A stretch of 64,000 bases of DNA from Catonia carolina (Eukaryota; Arthropoda; Insecta; Hemiptera; Achilidae). Location: contig JAQMRL010000003.1 in assembly GCA_035578175.1 (NCBI GenBank), positions 106,628,969 through 106,692,968 of the forward strand, written 5' to 3'. This document shows, one piece after another, positions 21,124 to 32,974 of the stretch; within the stretch, counting starts at the first letter, position 1, and each line of letters opens with the position of its first letter. The notes below the pieces were generated by a model that made no database searches, had not been told where the DNA came from, and was given only the letters and a program-made list of their open reading frames with translations. A program made the translations under genes and the position numbers.

Positions 21124-23244
21124 TCATTTAACTAATTCCTTGTTTTAATGAACTTAAATTATAACCACTTTATGTAATCAAAGCAAGTCATTTATGTGTA
21201 CAGACTGCACTACCCTTTGTCTTGCTCGAAACAATCCCTTCTTTCCCTGGAATCATTAATTTTATAACTCTCTAGCGTGCCCTTGTAGCAACTACCATAC
21301 CCTTAAAGGCACCTAAGTGCAACACCGTATATAACAGAATGCCTTTGGGAAGACTGCGACGACAGTGAAAGTTTACCAACACTAGATTTTTACTTTTTTC
21401 TTCCATTCAACTTATCAATCACTTTTATTACCTTGTAATAAAATTTACTGGATGATATCTTATAAAATTATTATTTATGACTCAACGGTACGGCGTATTA
21501 AAGAGAATAGTGAAATACACTAATACAGAATATTTAATTTAAATATCTAATACGTATAGGGAAAATATCATATAAACACATAATTTATTTACTATTACCC
21601 AGTATGCAATATGAAAATGTCACTGAATGAAATGATTAAGTGCTTATAAATTTTCGACAATTATTACACAAAATTATTACTACTACAATGAATTACTTTT
21701 ATAAATAAATATAATTTCTGTACATTATTATTTGATGCAGGTTGTTTACTTCTCATTGTTCTTGTAATTATATATTTATGTAATTTTCTGACATGTATTT
21801 CATGTATCAATCGTTTATAAATAAAAATTATAGGTGTAGACATCTGTCACCGATTTTTTCATTTTTCAATCAAACAGAAAACTTTTAAAATCTGCTCTGT
21901 AATAGAACAATATGTAAGCCTATGTGGAAGTTACTGTTACAACTTGATTAAAGTAACTTCAAATCGAGTAACTCCAAAATACTTTCATTATTTATTAATT
22001 TATTCAACTAACATGAAAGTTGTAAGGATGAATTTCTGTTTACACCTTATACTATTCTTTTCTAGGTTTCTACAAACCCGAGTTGAACAGTTCTAGACGA
22101 ACAGCGAAAAATAATGGCTCACGACTAGAAACAAATATCTATTCTATTTCTAAAATATGTACGTTTTTAGGGATATTTATTATACTAAGTTATACGTAAA
22201 AGCGTAGTAACGTATGTATTGTATATAAAATTTATGAATTTACTTGAAGCTTTTTCTTAAGTTGTAGGTTTCCTCAAGTTACTTTATGGTCATTGGAAAA
22301 GATAACTCAAAGGAATCAAAAAAAAAATTTAATATTAAGCTAAATTTTTTAAATAATCCTTACCAACTCTACGAACTAAGTAAGCCAAAACAGACAGCAC
22401 CAAATACCAAAATACCTCGTATTATCGATGCTGAGTATTCCGTTTATTTTTTATAGTGGAGTGACTTCTACATTTTCTAATATTTAAAGTTTAGCCGATT
22501 CAGGAGATTTTGGTACTGCTACAGGAAAAGTTCGTCAATCATTAATTATTTTGTATAAGTGTTTAGTTTTAAACTATATTTTGTATTTTTTGTTTTAAAT
22601 TGATTTAGACTTCGACGAAACTAAAAAAAAATGAGCAGTGAATTGTCAGTACAATCTTTGTTATTGGAACTGAAATGGTGTTATTTGAAACGACCGAAAT
22701 GAAGCGTTTAGTGTTATTGAAGCAATATAAAATTTTCTGTTATCCAGCATTTCGGATGACTGAGTTTTAACTGCATTGACTTTTTAGTATCTTTATTTGT
22801 TATAAGTTAATGTGTATTATTATGAATACTGAAAGTATTTTTTCGTATTTCTATGGTTGGGTTATATTTTTAAGTTTAAATGATTTAGGTTTTAGATCAA
22901 GATATCTTTTTCAAACCTTTTTAATATCGGAATATTTATGAGCATTGAAATGACTGTATAAATATAGAAGCGAGCCTATATTATAATAATAAAAGATGAG
23001 GAATTTTAAAAAACTTTCTTTCGTTTAGGAATTTATGAAACTGATTTATTTAACTTATTCTCAGTGTTATTAAACAGTGATCAAACTTCTAACTGAAATC
23101 AGTTAATTCCTGATATCACGTCACTATCTTAATCGGTTACGTACTACTACTGAGACAAATGTCCGTGTCCAATTTTCAGAATAATCTGAAAATACATCAA
23201 ATGGCAAAATGCGAATTAATGTATTGTAGTATCCTCTTATTACA
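21124..23244. other. AT-rich DNA, nothing recognised
   Basis: No frame, repeat or terminus could be related to known families. The AT content is high throughout. Confidence 0.4.
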
Positions 23245-23478
23245 CATAACGGGCAGATGGAGTATTAAATTAATTGCACTCGATCTGTTGGTTCCAGGGC
23301 TACAAAAAATAGTTCTGTTTCTTATCCATACAGTCAGCCAATTATAACTGAACTATTTAAGAACAGAAGAGATAGAGGTGTAAAAGACACTAGTCAGAGT
23401 TTTCTTCTCTGAGAGTAATGAATTTCACTGTACAGCCAGACCCTGTGGTGAATGAAGTAAAGGTGTCATTTGCAGGGG
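23245..23478 (+). mobile_element. Family H retroposon, copy 5, 3'-truncated
   Basis: It starts CATAACGGGCAGATGGAGTA and follows the consensus to GGTGTCATTTGCAGGGG, then stops. The distal 160 bp with the 3' hairpin and tail are absent. Loss of the 3' end points to a later deletion rather than incomplete reverse transcription, which removes 5' ends. Confidence 0.8.
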
Positions 23479-23959
23479 TTTGTCAAGGTTAAGAAAGGTA
23501 CCTTTAAAAGTTCATCATAAATCTTTTTTTTTTGTTTTATTTTTGTAACAGATATTTAAAAAATAATACGAGGTAGGTATTGTTAACCGTATGACCGTAT
23601 AATCAGAATTATTAGTTATCATTGCAATTTAACGATGAAAATAGAGAAATTTCTACTGATGCATTTTGTGGTTGTACTTACGAGAATTTACCTACCTAAT
23701 TCAGTACACATTAATCTAGTTTTGCTGTAGTATACGATCCGTCATATAAACAGACACTTTTTTACCTTTATATCTATCTAATACTGTGCTCTAGCACAAA
23801 CTGTAAATTCTATTACTTTTTGTTTGACGTGGTGCTAAGATCCACATATGTCAATTAAGATGATCAAATTTACTAACTTTAGTTTTTATGAAAGCATAAT
23901 AGCATAGTTTTTATGAAAGCATAGTTATGAATGAGGGTAGCAAATGTTAGTTACACCCA
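23479..23959. other. AT-rich DNA between two family H copies
   Basis: A small direct repeat TTTTTATGAAAGCATA(A/G) occurs at about 23882 and 23909. Nothing else seen. Confidence 0.45.
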
Positions 23960-24341
23960 CAACAGGCAGATGGAGTGTTAAATTATTTACACTTGTCTGC
24001 TAGTTCTACGGCTACCAAAAATATATTTTTCTCATCACATGGTCAGCCAATTATACGACTGAAGCATTCAGGAATAGAAGAAATAGAGGTGTAAAAGACA
24101 CTAGTTAGAGTTATCTCCTCTGAGAATAATGAATGTAACTGTACAGCCAGACACTGTGGTGAATGAAGTGAAGTGTCATTTGCAGGGTGGAAAGTAGGTG
24201 CTTTTCGGAGGTCCTGGCATACTGATAAGCGTACTCTTTCAACTCAGTGAGGAAGGCATAGTAAACCACCTTACTCCTCGTTTTTACTTAGTAAAACCTC
24301 TAAAGGTTCAAAAAGCCTTTCGGCTGTTGACCTAAACAATA
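23960..24341 (+). mobile_element. Family H retroposon, copy 6
   Basis: Near full length, from AACAGGCAGATGGAGTGTTA to the hairpin region AGCCTTTCGGCT and TGACCTAAACAATAG. The GGTTCAAACCAG block has become GGTTCAAAAAG, shortening the hairpin stem. It lies in the same orientation 480 bp after copy 5. Confidence 0.85.
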
Positions 24342-25160
24342 GTATCCATTTAATTAAATTCCAAATTGAATTCTTGTTTTATTTAATATTTTGTTATTTT
24401 GTTTTGACTTAATATTATGAAGATAGAACAATTAAATTTTTTTATGAATTAAATTTCTAAGTGAATAACAATTTCGGTTACAAATTACTTCTTACATAAT
24501 TATGGTAAAAAAACAGTAATCAGTTATTTTGACCCTATAATATAATGAATTCGTAATGTGAATCGTGGAAATAATAAAACAGAGGAAACGGGGAAATGGG
24601 TTGAAATTGGGGAATTGTGTAGGAAAGAAGAAGTGAGGGTATCTGTTAAAAGACATCTCCATCTTTATCTTACCTCTCATCTTAGATGAGAGAACAAGAG
24701 GTTAAATAAAGGCAGAATGAAAGAGAGACAAAGAGGTGCGTGCTCTCAACTGAGCGATGTCGACGATCCCTAATGGAGCGTCTCTTAATGATGACAAACT
24801 GCTCAGTGCTCAGGTCATCACGTGTCTTCACTCGGTGGCGCCCAAGTCCCCAAAGTATAAGCATCTAAGCACCCAAGTACTGAATTTTCACATCAACGTC
24901 AACCCTACTATCATTAATAAACGTATTTCTGTTTTATTTATTTATTTATTTTTATAAGTTTAGATTACATGACAAATTGTTCCATAATTTACATTAACAG
25001 AAAACTTATAAACAAAGCTCTGAAGGGTTATTTATAACCTCTTTTCGAATTAAACCATGGCTAAGTACCCACCAGATAATTCAAGTGTTGAGAATGTAGC
25101 TAAATAATTAAATATAGAAAGACTAAAAATATATAGCATACAGAATAAAAAAATTAAAAC
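24342..25160. other. Mixed DNA with a GC-richer island at 24690-24910
   Basis: The island (CAAAGAGGTGCGTGCTCTCA, CACGTGTCTTCACTCGGTGG) ends in AATAAACG and could be part of an LTR or another repeat. No second copy, long terminal repeat pair or protein similarity was found, so its nature is open. Confidence 0.3.
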
Positions 25161-25325
25161 TGACTGCCTCCGTAGCGTAGTGGTTAGTGTGTTAGCCTAC
25201 CACGCGGAGGTCCCGGGTTCGATTCCCTGCCAGGGTCTGTGTCAAATCCCACAGTTATGTTTCATAACCCACCGTAGTCGTTAATGACTAAGCAGTTGAT
25301 GCGACTTTAAATAAAAATAATTAAA
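25161..25325 (+). mobile_element. SINE-A, best-preserved copy
   Basis: The head reads TGCCTCCGTAGCGTAGTGGT with block A TAGCGTAGTGG, then TCCCGGGTTCGATTCCCTGC with a perfect block B GGTTCGATTCC. The body reads CATAACCCACCGTAGTCGTT and the end AGCAGTTGATGCGACTTTAA. Block A and block B spacing is tRNA-like, but a body of about 90 bp follows and the same body recurs elsewhere, so this is a SINE. An inverted SINE-A copy lies about 55 bp away. Confidence 0.9.
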
Positions 25326-25378
25326 TAAATTAAAACTAATACAGAAAACAAGATTTAAACGGGACAAACTGTTTTTAT

Positions 25379-25508
25379 TTTAACGTCGCATTAACTACTT
25401 GCACATTAACAACTTCAGTAAATTATGGTACAGTATTACTGTGTGATATAGTAGTGGTTTTAAAGTAGTATATTTTCTACGACCCTGGCCGAGAATCAAA
25501 CTAAGAAT
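25379..25508 (-). mobile_element. SINE-A, inverted partner copy
   Basis: Plus-strand GTCGCATTAACTACTTG and ACCCTGGCCGAGAATCAAAC are the reverse complements of the SINE-A tail and of the junction with block B. The head ends inside block B, so this copy is 5'-truncated. Confidence 0.65.
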
Positions 25509-25529
25509 TTTTGCTGGAACCAATGGATA

Positions 25530-25884
25530 GAATCTTCTTCTTCTTTTCCCAAAAGAGACAGACAGCAGCCTGTTTCGGTCTCAAGAAATCCCTTTATCTT
25601 CTCCACGGCCGCTCCAACTACCCCGCCATCTTAAGACTGATACTTTTCAGAAATTTATAGAAGATAGCTGCTCTTATGTTTAATGTGGGAAAATAATTTA
25701 ATCATCTTTTTTCAATGAGATAATCTAAAAAAGGTATATTTAAGTTATTTTCTACCCATATGCTTCTTAATCTATCCTTTAAACGTTTCCTTCTTACAGA
25801 TCTCAAACATCTCATCGTGAGCTGTGAACACTTGTAATATTTTGCTTTCTCATTCAACAAATTTCCGAACCATGTTGGCAACAT
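25530..25884 (-). pseudogene. LINE ORF2 C-terminal fragment
   Basis: The 60-codon minus-strand frame 25884-25702 reads FGNLLNEKAKYYKCSQLTMR then CLRSVRRKRLKDRL and ends LDYLIEKR. This matches the layout of the segment after the reverse transcriptase in many LINE ORF2 proteins: a W-x-L..K..-x-I..M..K/RFLR region, then R.DR.RN and an IE..RL..FGH motif. The frame closes just before the FGH position. Further downstream on the minus strand, to about 25530, a KGFLETETGCC-like segment precedes AAG triplets. Identification rests on spacing and a few residues. Confidence 0.5.
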
Positions 25885-27905
25885 GCATCTTTTGAAACCT
25901 TATCTTTCAGAGTCTGATTGATTGCTTCATGTCAATTTCACATGATCGAATAGTTTAATTAAAAACTCAGCCAAAATTAAAAATTAATTCCATTTAGGGC
26001 TATTAAGGTTTCTCCTGTCAGTCAGTTGATAAATGTCACGGTAAATAGTTATGTTACATCGGATGGCAGTTGACTACTAAATTTTCCTGTTTTCTTCACG
26101 CAAAAGATTTCTAGCAGTGGCCAACGATCAAATTAAATGATTCATTGAATATAAAATATTAAACGGTGGTATTCCCCTAAATCTACCCAAAAAATTAAAA
26201 TATATACTTCGTTTCTTAAATACTGTGGAGGTCTGTAAATTTTATACAAAATTTGGTGAGTATATAGAAATGTTCATTACCAATATTTTAGAACATCGAA
26301 TGGTCATGAAAACAATACGGATTCACCATTTTCTGTTAAGTCATCTTTAGTCTTGCCATTTTAATACCGTGTATAAACGTTATCAAAAAGTGTAGTCAAC
26401 AACCAAAAAAATTTTCGAAACATTGGGTTCTTTAGTTGGAGAAAACATTGTGAGGAATAAGGGAAATTAAAAATATAGCCAATATTTTTATTATTAACAA
26501 ACTAAGTTCATTTTGACGTTTTGATAAATAAATCTTTTTGAAATACAGTACCATATAAAAAAATTTAAATTTATTATTTTTTAAACAATGAAATGTAAAT
26601 TAAAAAACAGAATCACTGATTAATTTTGACAGCATTTTAAACCTGTTACGGAAGTTCTTATCTGTTTTATATTCCAACAATCAAGTAATTTTTAAAATTT
26701 GTAAAAAAATTATTTTCATTGAAATGAAATTGGTTGTAAAACAGCGGGTAGCATTTTCGAATAATTTATAGCTCTTTTACCATTAATAAATCACGTTCAC
26801 TTCAGTTTCACTGGAGTTTGTACGCGAGTAATGTAAACCGATTTATCCCCATGTATTGATGAATTTTATTAAAAATTTGTATTAATAGTATTTACCTACC
26901 AAAATAAACTTAAATTACTTGACTTATTTCAAAAAAATTTAATCTCAGTTTATTTTACATGCCTAAGTACGTATGGTGCGCTTTTCTTAAACTAGACCCA
27001 TCTTCAGCTTTAGAAGTCTCTTAAGGATACCTGGAATGCCTATCTTCGTAATGTTAATATAAGGAAAATTTTCTCATAAACTATTACAGCTGTTATCCTG
27101 TCCAATTTTTTTGTGGTTACTTTTCGAGTTATTCTACTCCCACAGAATTAAAAGCATCTTTATGTATTGTTACGAAGACAAGAAAATATTTTTTTGGAAT
27201 TACCACTTTTGAAAAGCATAATATGTTGCCTATTTAAGTGAAAAATAATATTTAAACTCATTATTTTACTGAAACTCACGGTGCTGAATTCAGTGCATTG
27301 CAATTATAGTATAAAAGGCTGTACAAAAATTTCGTTAAAATCCGTTCACAGTTAGCTGAGAAAACGTTTTTGTGTAAAAAATTGCTATTTACGGGAAACA
27401 AGAAAAAACTAAAAGAGTTATAAGTACATTATAAGTACTGCAAAATAGTTACCTCTAATGTATTCCAGGATCATAATTTAGAAATTCCTCAACTATTACA
27501 TTCACAGCTGTTCTAATGCTAACTTAAAGTTTTAAAACAAAAACAAAATTATGAATTTATCGTTTATCATTCAAAAAATTAGTATGTTTATGCAAACTGG
27601 TAACGTTCAGAAAATAACACAAGGGTTCAACATATTTTTAATTTTTGATGAAAACTGCAAAAACCCCCACAAATTATACATCATTGGATGCAGAAAACTC
27701 TGAATTTCAATAATGTGCAAAAACCGGAATGTGAAAATTTTTCAATTTCATCCGTTCCGAGTACCCTTAACAGTGAGGTTAAGTGTAAACATCAGTTGCT
27801 GAAAAGTCAAAAATTAAGACTAGAAAACCTGAAGGTCAGTGGATAGATGACAAAACTAGCAAAAGAATGAAAAATGATTAACATCAGACAAACATCGTAA
27901 CTAAC
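25885..27905. other. AT-rich DNA, nothing recognised
   Basis: No frame above 60 codons. A CTGAAGATGGGTCTAG block on the minus strand near 26985-27012 resembles the motif in the foldbacks. Otherwise nothing. Confidence 0.4.
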
Positions 27906-28070
27906 GGGTGATTCAAAAAGAGCGGCGGTTTTTAAACGGCTGGTAAATTTTTGTTTATCGGTTGGCAACATTGTTAGACCTCATTTCTATTTCGGAGAAC
28001 ATTCCGATTGACGATTCAGTTGTAGTTTCTCTTGTTCGCAGTGTAGTACTCTCGCAGTCTGTGTCTAACC

Positions 28071-28547
28071 ATGGAGAAGTTTACTATTGCACAACGAGTG
28101 TTAATCGTCAAAACATTTTACCAGAGTGGAGAGAGTTATGCGGCTACTGTCAAGCGACTTCGCGGTACTCTAGGACGTAATGAAGCACCGAATGAATCAA
28201 CAGTTCGCAGGCTCATGAAAAAGTTTTTTGAGACGGGTTCAACAGTCGACCTTAAAAGTTCTGGACGTCGTCGTTCTGGCCGAACTGAGCAGAACGTTGC
28301 GTTGGTTCGTGACAGTGTGGCTGTTAGCCCAGCAAAATCAATACGTCGTCGTTCTCAACAATTGGGTTTACGATGTTCTTCTGTACGGAGAACTCTTCGG
28401 TACGATCTCCAATATCACCCGTATAAAATTCAGTTGACGCAACATTTGAAAGTGGCAGACCACCAGAAGAGACGACAGTTTGTTGACTGGGTATTGAGAA
28501 AACGGCAGGATGATGACACCTTCGCAAACAAAATTGACGCCTTGTGA
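28071..28547 (+). pseudogene. Mariner-like transposase, N-terminal part
   Basis: The 158-codon frame starts MEKFTIAQRVLIVKTFYQSG, the usual opening of a helix-turn-helix DNA-binding domain in this mariner-like group. A second helix-turn-helix region follows: NESTVRRLMKKFFETGSTVD, then GRRRSGRT as linker and RRRSQQLGLRCSSVRRTLR. It continues HPYKIQLTQHLKVADHQKRR and FVDWVL to FANKI, immediately before the place where family members have the first catalytic aspartate (a SDEAHF-type motif). There the sequence jumps to the C-terminal coding part in another frame. The intact N-terminal frame suggests a fairly young element. It should bind the terminal repeats but cannot catalyse transposition. Confidence 0.88.
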
Positions 28548-28749
28548 CTTTCATCTTTGGGGTCATCTGAAGTCATTGGTGTATGCCAATAAACTCCGAA
28601 ACATCAATGACTTGGAGGAAATTCGACGGGTTATCGGGCAAATGGAAGTCGAAACTTGTCGTGCAGTAATATCCAATTTCATGGACAGAGTTGATGCGTG
28701 CCAGCGCAGTAGAGGAGGACACATGCATGACATCATTTTTCATACATGA
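28537..28749 (+). pseudogene. Mariner-like transposase, C-terminal part
   Basis: In the frame offset by one from the N-terminal part, the sequence reads LTPCDFHLWGHLKSLVYANK, the third catalytic motif (D-L-T-P-x-D-F-x-L-W-G), though its leading aspartate lies at or beyond the junction. It ends RVDACQRSRGGHMHDIIFHT, a typical C-terminus of this group. Roughly 100-130 residues with the first two catalytic aspartates are missing between the parts. The join lies in AAAATTGACGCC, compatible with microhomology deletion. The ATG at 28510 is in N-terminal coding sequence in the wrong frame, so it is not a real start. Confidence 0.85.
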
Positions 28750-28854
28750 AATCGGAAGGTAAGATGAACTTGTTGATGTATTTATTTTCAGTTTTTCAAT
28801 AAAATAAATCTCTTAATTTGATATATCAAAACCGGCGCTCTTTTTGAATCACCC

Positions 28855-31195
28855 TATACTATAGTATACAGGGTTCCCATAATTTAAGGAGTTCCTTTTT
28901 GCATTTAAGTATTCTGATAAAAAATATTAAATTCTTTAACAAGCACCTTATGTGCAGGTTTGTACAATTTATAACATTGATTTAACTGTAGGGAAATGCA
29001 TGAGGAACGATTGTTTGGGTCATTGACTAAACATTTTCATGTGGACCTACAGGACCACTGGACTCGTTTCTATCCAATGATTAATGGATAAAAGGCTGCA
29101 AACATCAGTCCGGGTCGGATATACCGCCTATCTGCTCGTCCGTCCCTCCTGTTGAATTACCAATCAAAGGTATAGCCTTTCGTCGTCCAAATAGAATGTT
29201 TGTCCGATGAATGAACTCAAACTTCATGAGTGTGTGGTATTCAAATTGGAATAGCACAGATCTCTCTCTTTCTATCCTCCCTCTTTTCCCCCAACCTTGT
29301 GATTATGTATAATTAATCAAATGCAAATTGGTTGTCCCGGTTCATTCTAAATTTACAAACACCAAATTGCTATTTATACAAGATCCTTCAATAAACTCCT
29401 ATATTGTAAATGTATTCAGAGTATGCAGGTATAGCATTTTAAATTTAGTTATTTTATTCTATTTTTTTATAATAAAACATTTTGTGAACATCATTTATTG
29501 CAAACTAAAATAAATTAAAGAATTTTTTGCTGATACTAACAAATTAAATTAAATTTCCAATACACCATAAAATTCACTCTGATTTTATCAATTTGAATTA
29601 TTTGTATCTAAAAATAACCTCTCTACAAATTTATTGCAAATTTTAATTACAATAAATTTCATTTACCGAAAGGATTCATTGAATTTTTTTATAATAAAAA
29701 CTCACATACATTATTTATTAAATCATTTTAGTGAGAATTTACGGTAAATTGAATGCATAAAATGAATACGTACTGTTGTAATGCAGTGATCGCTTATTGT
29801 GATAACGTCGGGATTCTTGATTTGGATCGTGTAATCTAGCGATTATGTTATCCGATAATCAAATTATACCCCAACGAACTAAAAGACTGCAGATGAAATT
29901 TAGCCAAAAACAGCCAAGGTCGGGTGTGAGGTTCCCCCTTCGGTAAGTCACACTCTGTTCCACTGAACTCCAGCTGACTTTTTGGTAGCCTTTCATCCAC
30001 AGCGTGAGATCCTGTGCGCCGAGTTTAAATTTACGAAACTTCAAGAATTTGAGTAATTTTAATAATAGTATATTTATTATTTTACCTTCGTTATTTATTT
30101 ATTAATAAAAGTTGATCTAGACGAAAGTCTTAAATGAAGTCCGATCTAGAGAAAATATTTTTTTTAAAAAGGACCCCAACATCCATTCATTCATTATGTT
30201 TTAGTGTATTATAGTTATTAATACGGATCTTCGCAGAGATACCGTTGCACTTTCGGTGCGTCGGCACCCATGAATTTCAGAAGACAGAAAAGGTGCCCCG
30301 GCGTGGAAATGATTTTAATTTTTATATTTTATAAAGATTTAATTTCTATTTAACATTATATACAGCAGTAAAATTGGCCAAAAAGTGAGAATTTAAACTA
30401 GATTTTGTTGAAAATTTACAAGAAAGTTAGTGTAGCGTGAATTAATTCATAGAGTACAGGCGCATGTACACATTACCATAAAATGTTATGAAATAGATGC
30501 GTTCAAATGAAATTACATAAGTTACAATGACTGTAGTACAAAATGAAATGCACTATTCTAAACCTGTCTACCATACACACTCACACAAATACAAATTCAT
30601 TAATAAACATGACCACAATTTATGGTTATGCTGTAATGTGCTCCGTTTTAATAAGCACTGGGTGACACAAACCGATTCTTCCTGTCGTATTTCTCTTGTT
30701 CTAAACTCAATTAAATGTTTTTGTTGGACAATTACTCGGAATACTTTATACGAATATTACTTTATTTTATATTACTTTTCTCGTAATTTCCTGTTAACAT
30801 ATATATATAAAGTATTTAAGTCATGAAAAATTATCATCCTCACCACAATATATAAAAAAAGCTTTTCATGATCTTTACCACATCTTGCTTTTACAGAATG
30901 ATCAATTTTAGTAGGTTTGTCAAACTATCTAGATGAAACCTATCCCCACTCCACTTTTGACAATTTTCTGTGTACTTTCTGAACTAATACACAAATTGTA
31001 AACAAAACCTAATTATTTTTAATAAGTTTTCTTTGACATCTTCTATGGAAACTTCTATTATGTCATAAATATGTATAAAAATGTGAGTACCATTACCAAT
31101 AGGCTATATTTTAAAATAAACTTATTAAACTTAAAATAACGATTTTTCTGCTATATTTTTGGTAAAACCATAAGTTTTTCAGAATGATTTAATTA
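28855..31195. other. AT-rich DNA with two GC-richer patches of unknown origin
   Basis: One patch lies at about 29090-29180 (ACATCAGTCCGGGTCGGATA, GTCCGTCCCTCC) and one at 29880-30030. The latter holds a 61-codon minus-strand frame (MKFRKFKLGAQDLTLWMKGY..) that I do not recognise. A further patch at 30225-30305 (CTTTCGGTGCGTCGGCACCC) may be a LINE end on the minus strand. None could be assigned. Confidence 0.3.
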
Positions 31196-31199
31196 CTAA

Positions 31200-31350
31200 G
31201 TTCTTTAACAAAGAAGAGACTTTCTTGGTTGCCAATTTGTGTTTTGGGAAGAGCTCCGCAGAGTTGTTCCGTACAGTGACCAATAGGGTTGGATTATCCA
31301 TGATGATCTTTAACATCCGAAGCGGATAAGTACGCTAAGAAGAAGATAAA
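31200..31350 (+). mobile_element. LINE 3' end, same family as 8.3 kb
   Basis: Around 31237-31330 the plus strand reads SSAELFRTVTNRVGLSMMIF then NIRSG, and runs via TAAGTACGCTAAGAAGAAGA into its tail. The minus strand at 8400-8290 has the same order (TKLFRGATNRVGLTMMIANI and GATAAGCATGCTAAGAAG). Only the last about 50 codons survive here. Confidence 0.65.
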
Positions 31351-31430
31351 GTTCTTTAATGCAGGTACTGGAATCCAATACCCGCTGAAGAAGTAAAAAA
31401 ACACCACTGAAAATCTTACCATTTAAAGAA

Positions 31431-31570
31431 AAAGAGAACAACTCTCACGGTATTTGTTTAATAAATTTATTAACTTATTGCTAAAATTTCAATACCCTGT
31501 AAAGAGAACAACTCTCACGGTATTTGTTTAATAAATTTATTAACTTATTGCTAAAATTTCAATACCCTGT
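31431..31570. repeat. Exact tandem duplication of a 70-bp unit
   Basis: Unit 1 is 31431-31500 and unit 2 is 31501-31570; both begin AAAGAGAACAACTCTCACGG and end TTTCAATACCCTGT. I see no difference between them, so the duplication is recent or is an assembly artefact. Confidence 0.9.
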
Positions 31571-31721
31571 CCTTTTTGCGTGGTAAAATTAACATTCAAC
31601 CAAAAGTCAAGAAAAGATGTTTTTATTTTTGTATTGGTATAAATTATTTATCTATTTATAGTTTTACAATAAAATAAGTAAAATAACATTTATTTTTGTA
31701 TCCATGGCGATAAGAAAAATT

Positions 31722-32010
31722 CATGTTCATTCCCCTACAATGAGAAAGTAGTGTTGGACTCAATTGAGGGGTCCTCGTCCAGTCTCAAGGAGGCCGCAAC
31801 CGCCTACCAACCAAAAACCAGCCACTAGGCCAATTGATCCGACAACTGCAAAAATTCTGCACCTCCCACGGAACTGTTAATATAATAACTACAAGGGAAA
31901 TGTAAGGTTAAAATTTACCATAGGCAACTCTCAGCGGGGTGTGGAAGGGAATCGAACCCAAATTTCCCTATCGCCTTAACCAACCACCACTTACTTTCTC
32001 ACTTTCAGTG
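31722..32010 (-). mobile_element. SINE-D, copy 2
   Basis: On the minus strand the copy starts near CACTGAAAGTGAGAAAGTAA, has a block A-like GTGGTTGGTTAAGGCG and a perfect block B in GGGTTCGATTCCC about 20 bases later. It then reads CTTCCACACCCC and a GC-rich body (GGTTGGTAGGCGGTTGCGGC, CTGGACGAGGACCCCTCAAT). The boxes support a tRNA-derived head of a SINE larger than A and B. It is inverted relative to the copy at 16.5 kb. Confidence 0.75.
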
Positions 32011-32974
32011 TTATAAAAATAATATTTTCGGTGTCTCTTTATAAGCATTACATATTCAGCTATAATTAGTAAACTTTCTGTATTCCACAGAAGTATTTTT
32101 AAAAATTTAATTTAGGTATTTATATCAAGTCTATGTACGAGACTGTCTGTGTAAGTTCAGAAGGAGAAACACGAACATTAGCAACTCTGTGCTCTAAAAT
32201 GTCGATTTCAGTGATTTTACTACATTAACAAATAAAAAAACTGCGTGTTTAGGTTACCATAAATTCGTATTTTTCATCTTTTATACCGTAGAAATGTTCT
32301 CTCAGAGTAAAATTTTGTTTTGAAGCAACCAGTTGCAGAGTAATTCTTTATATTATGTAAAACAATAATACTTTAGATGCGACAGAATACGTAATGATAT
32401 GGGTGGGGGTGTTTTATGCAGTATATAGTGCATACAATAAGCATAAATATAGGCACAGACCAAGGCATTATGGAAAAGGAGAACTGGCGCAATAAAAGAG
32501 AGTACACATACCCATATTATTATAAGTGGTCGAGGTGTTGAAACATTTAAATACTTTTATGTTACAGGAAGGCGTTAATAGATTAGGCACAATAAGAATT
32601 TTAATTATATGAAGAACCGATTGTAAAGTTTATTTATATTTTAACCATTACTCGATTTTAATGACACAAACATGTTTGTTTATGTTTTTTTTAATTGGTC
32701 CTGTGCGTTTCACCAAACTACCATGAATTTTAAAAAGATCTTCATTGGGAACTTTTTTAAATATTTATCTTATTTGTTGTTCTTTAAATTTGATTTTGTT
32801 TATTAAGTTTTATCGATTTTTATAATTTTCTAAATGTTTATAGTAGTTCCTTGTGGCTAAGTATTTTTATTTTTGTTAATATAAAAAGCCAAAGCAAACT
32901 TATCTTATGAAAAAACCGAAATCATGATCACCGTACCGCTTTGCATTGGTCGAGCAAATATAAATGGACTTAGT
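32011..32974. other. AT-rich DNA, nothing recognised
   Basis: No usable frame or repeat was identified. A GGGTGGGGGTG patch lies at 32400-32411. Confidence 0.4.

Larger units (their letters stand above)
27906..28854 (+). mobile_element. Mariner-like DNA transposon with internal deletion, 949 bp
   Basis: The left terminus GGGTGATTCAAAAAGAGCGG and the inverted right terminus GGGTGATTCAAAAAGAGCGC match almost perfectly over about 28 bp (GGGTGATTCAAAAAGAGCG-N-CGGTTTT). TA follows the right end directly; on the left TA lies two bases before the terminus (TAAC). It carries two pieces of one transposase gene, so it is a deletion derivative that still has both ends and could be mobilised in trans if a full-length relative exists. 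Confidence 0.9.

Noticed and set aside
24690..24910. Solo LTR
   Set aside because: No TG...CA ends, no second copy, no polypurine tract or primer-binding site could be identified.
25161..25240. tRNA gene (perfect box A and box B)
   Set aside because: A shared SINE body and tail follow and recur at 13.8, 46.6 and 51.0 kb. No complete acceptor stem or proper anticodon arm could be drawn.
29859..30044. 61-codon minus-strand frame in a GC-richer patch
   Set aside because: The composition is suggestive of coding origin, but no motif is recognisable and there is no second copy in the window.
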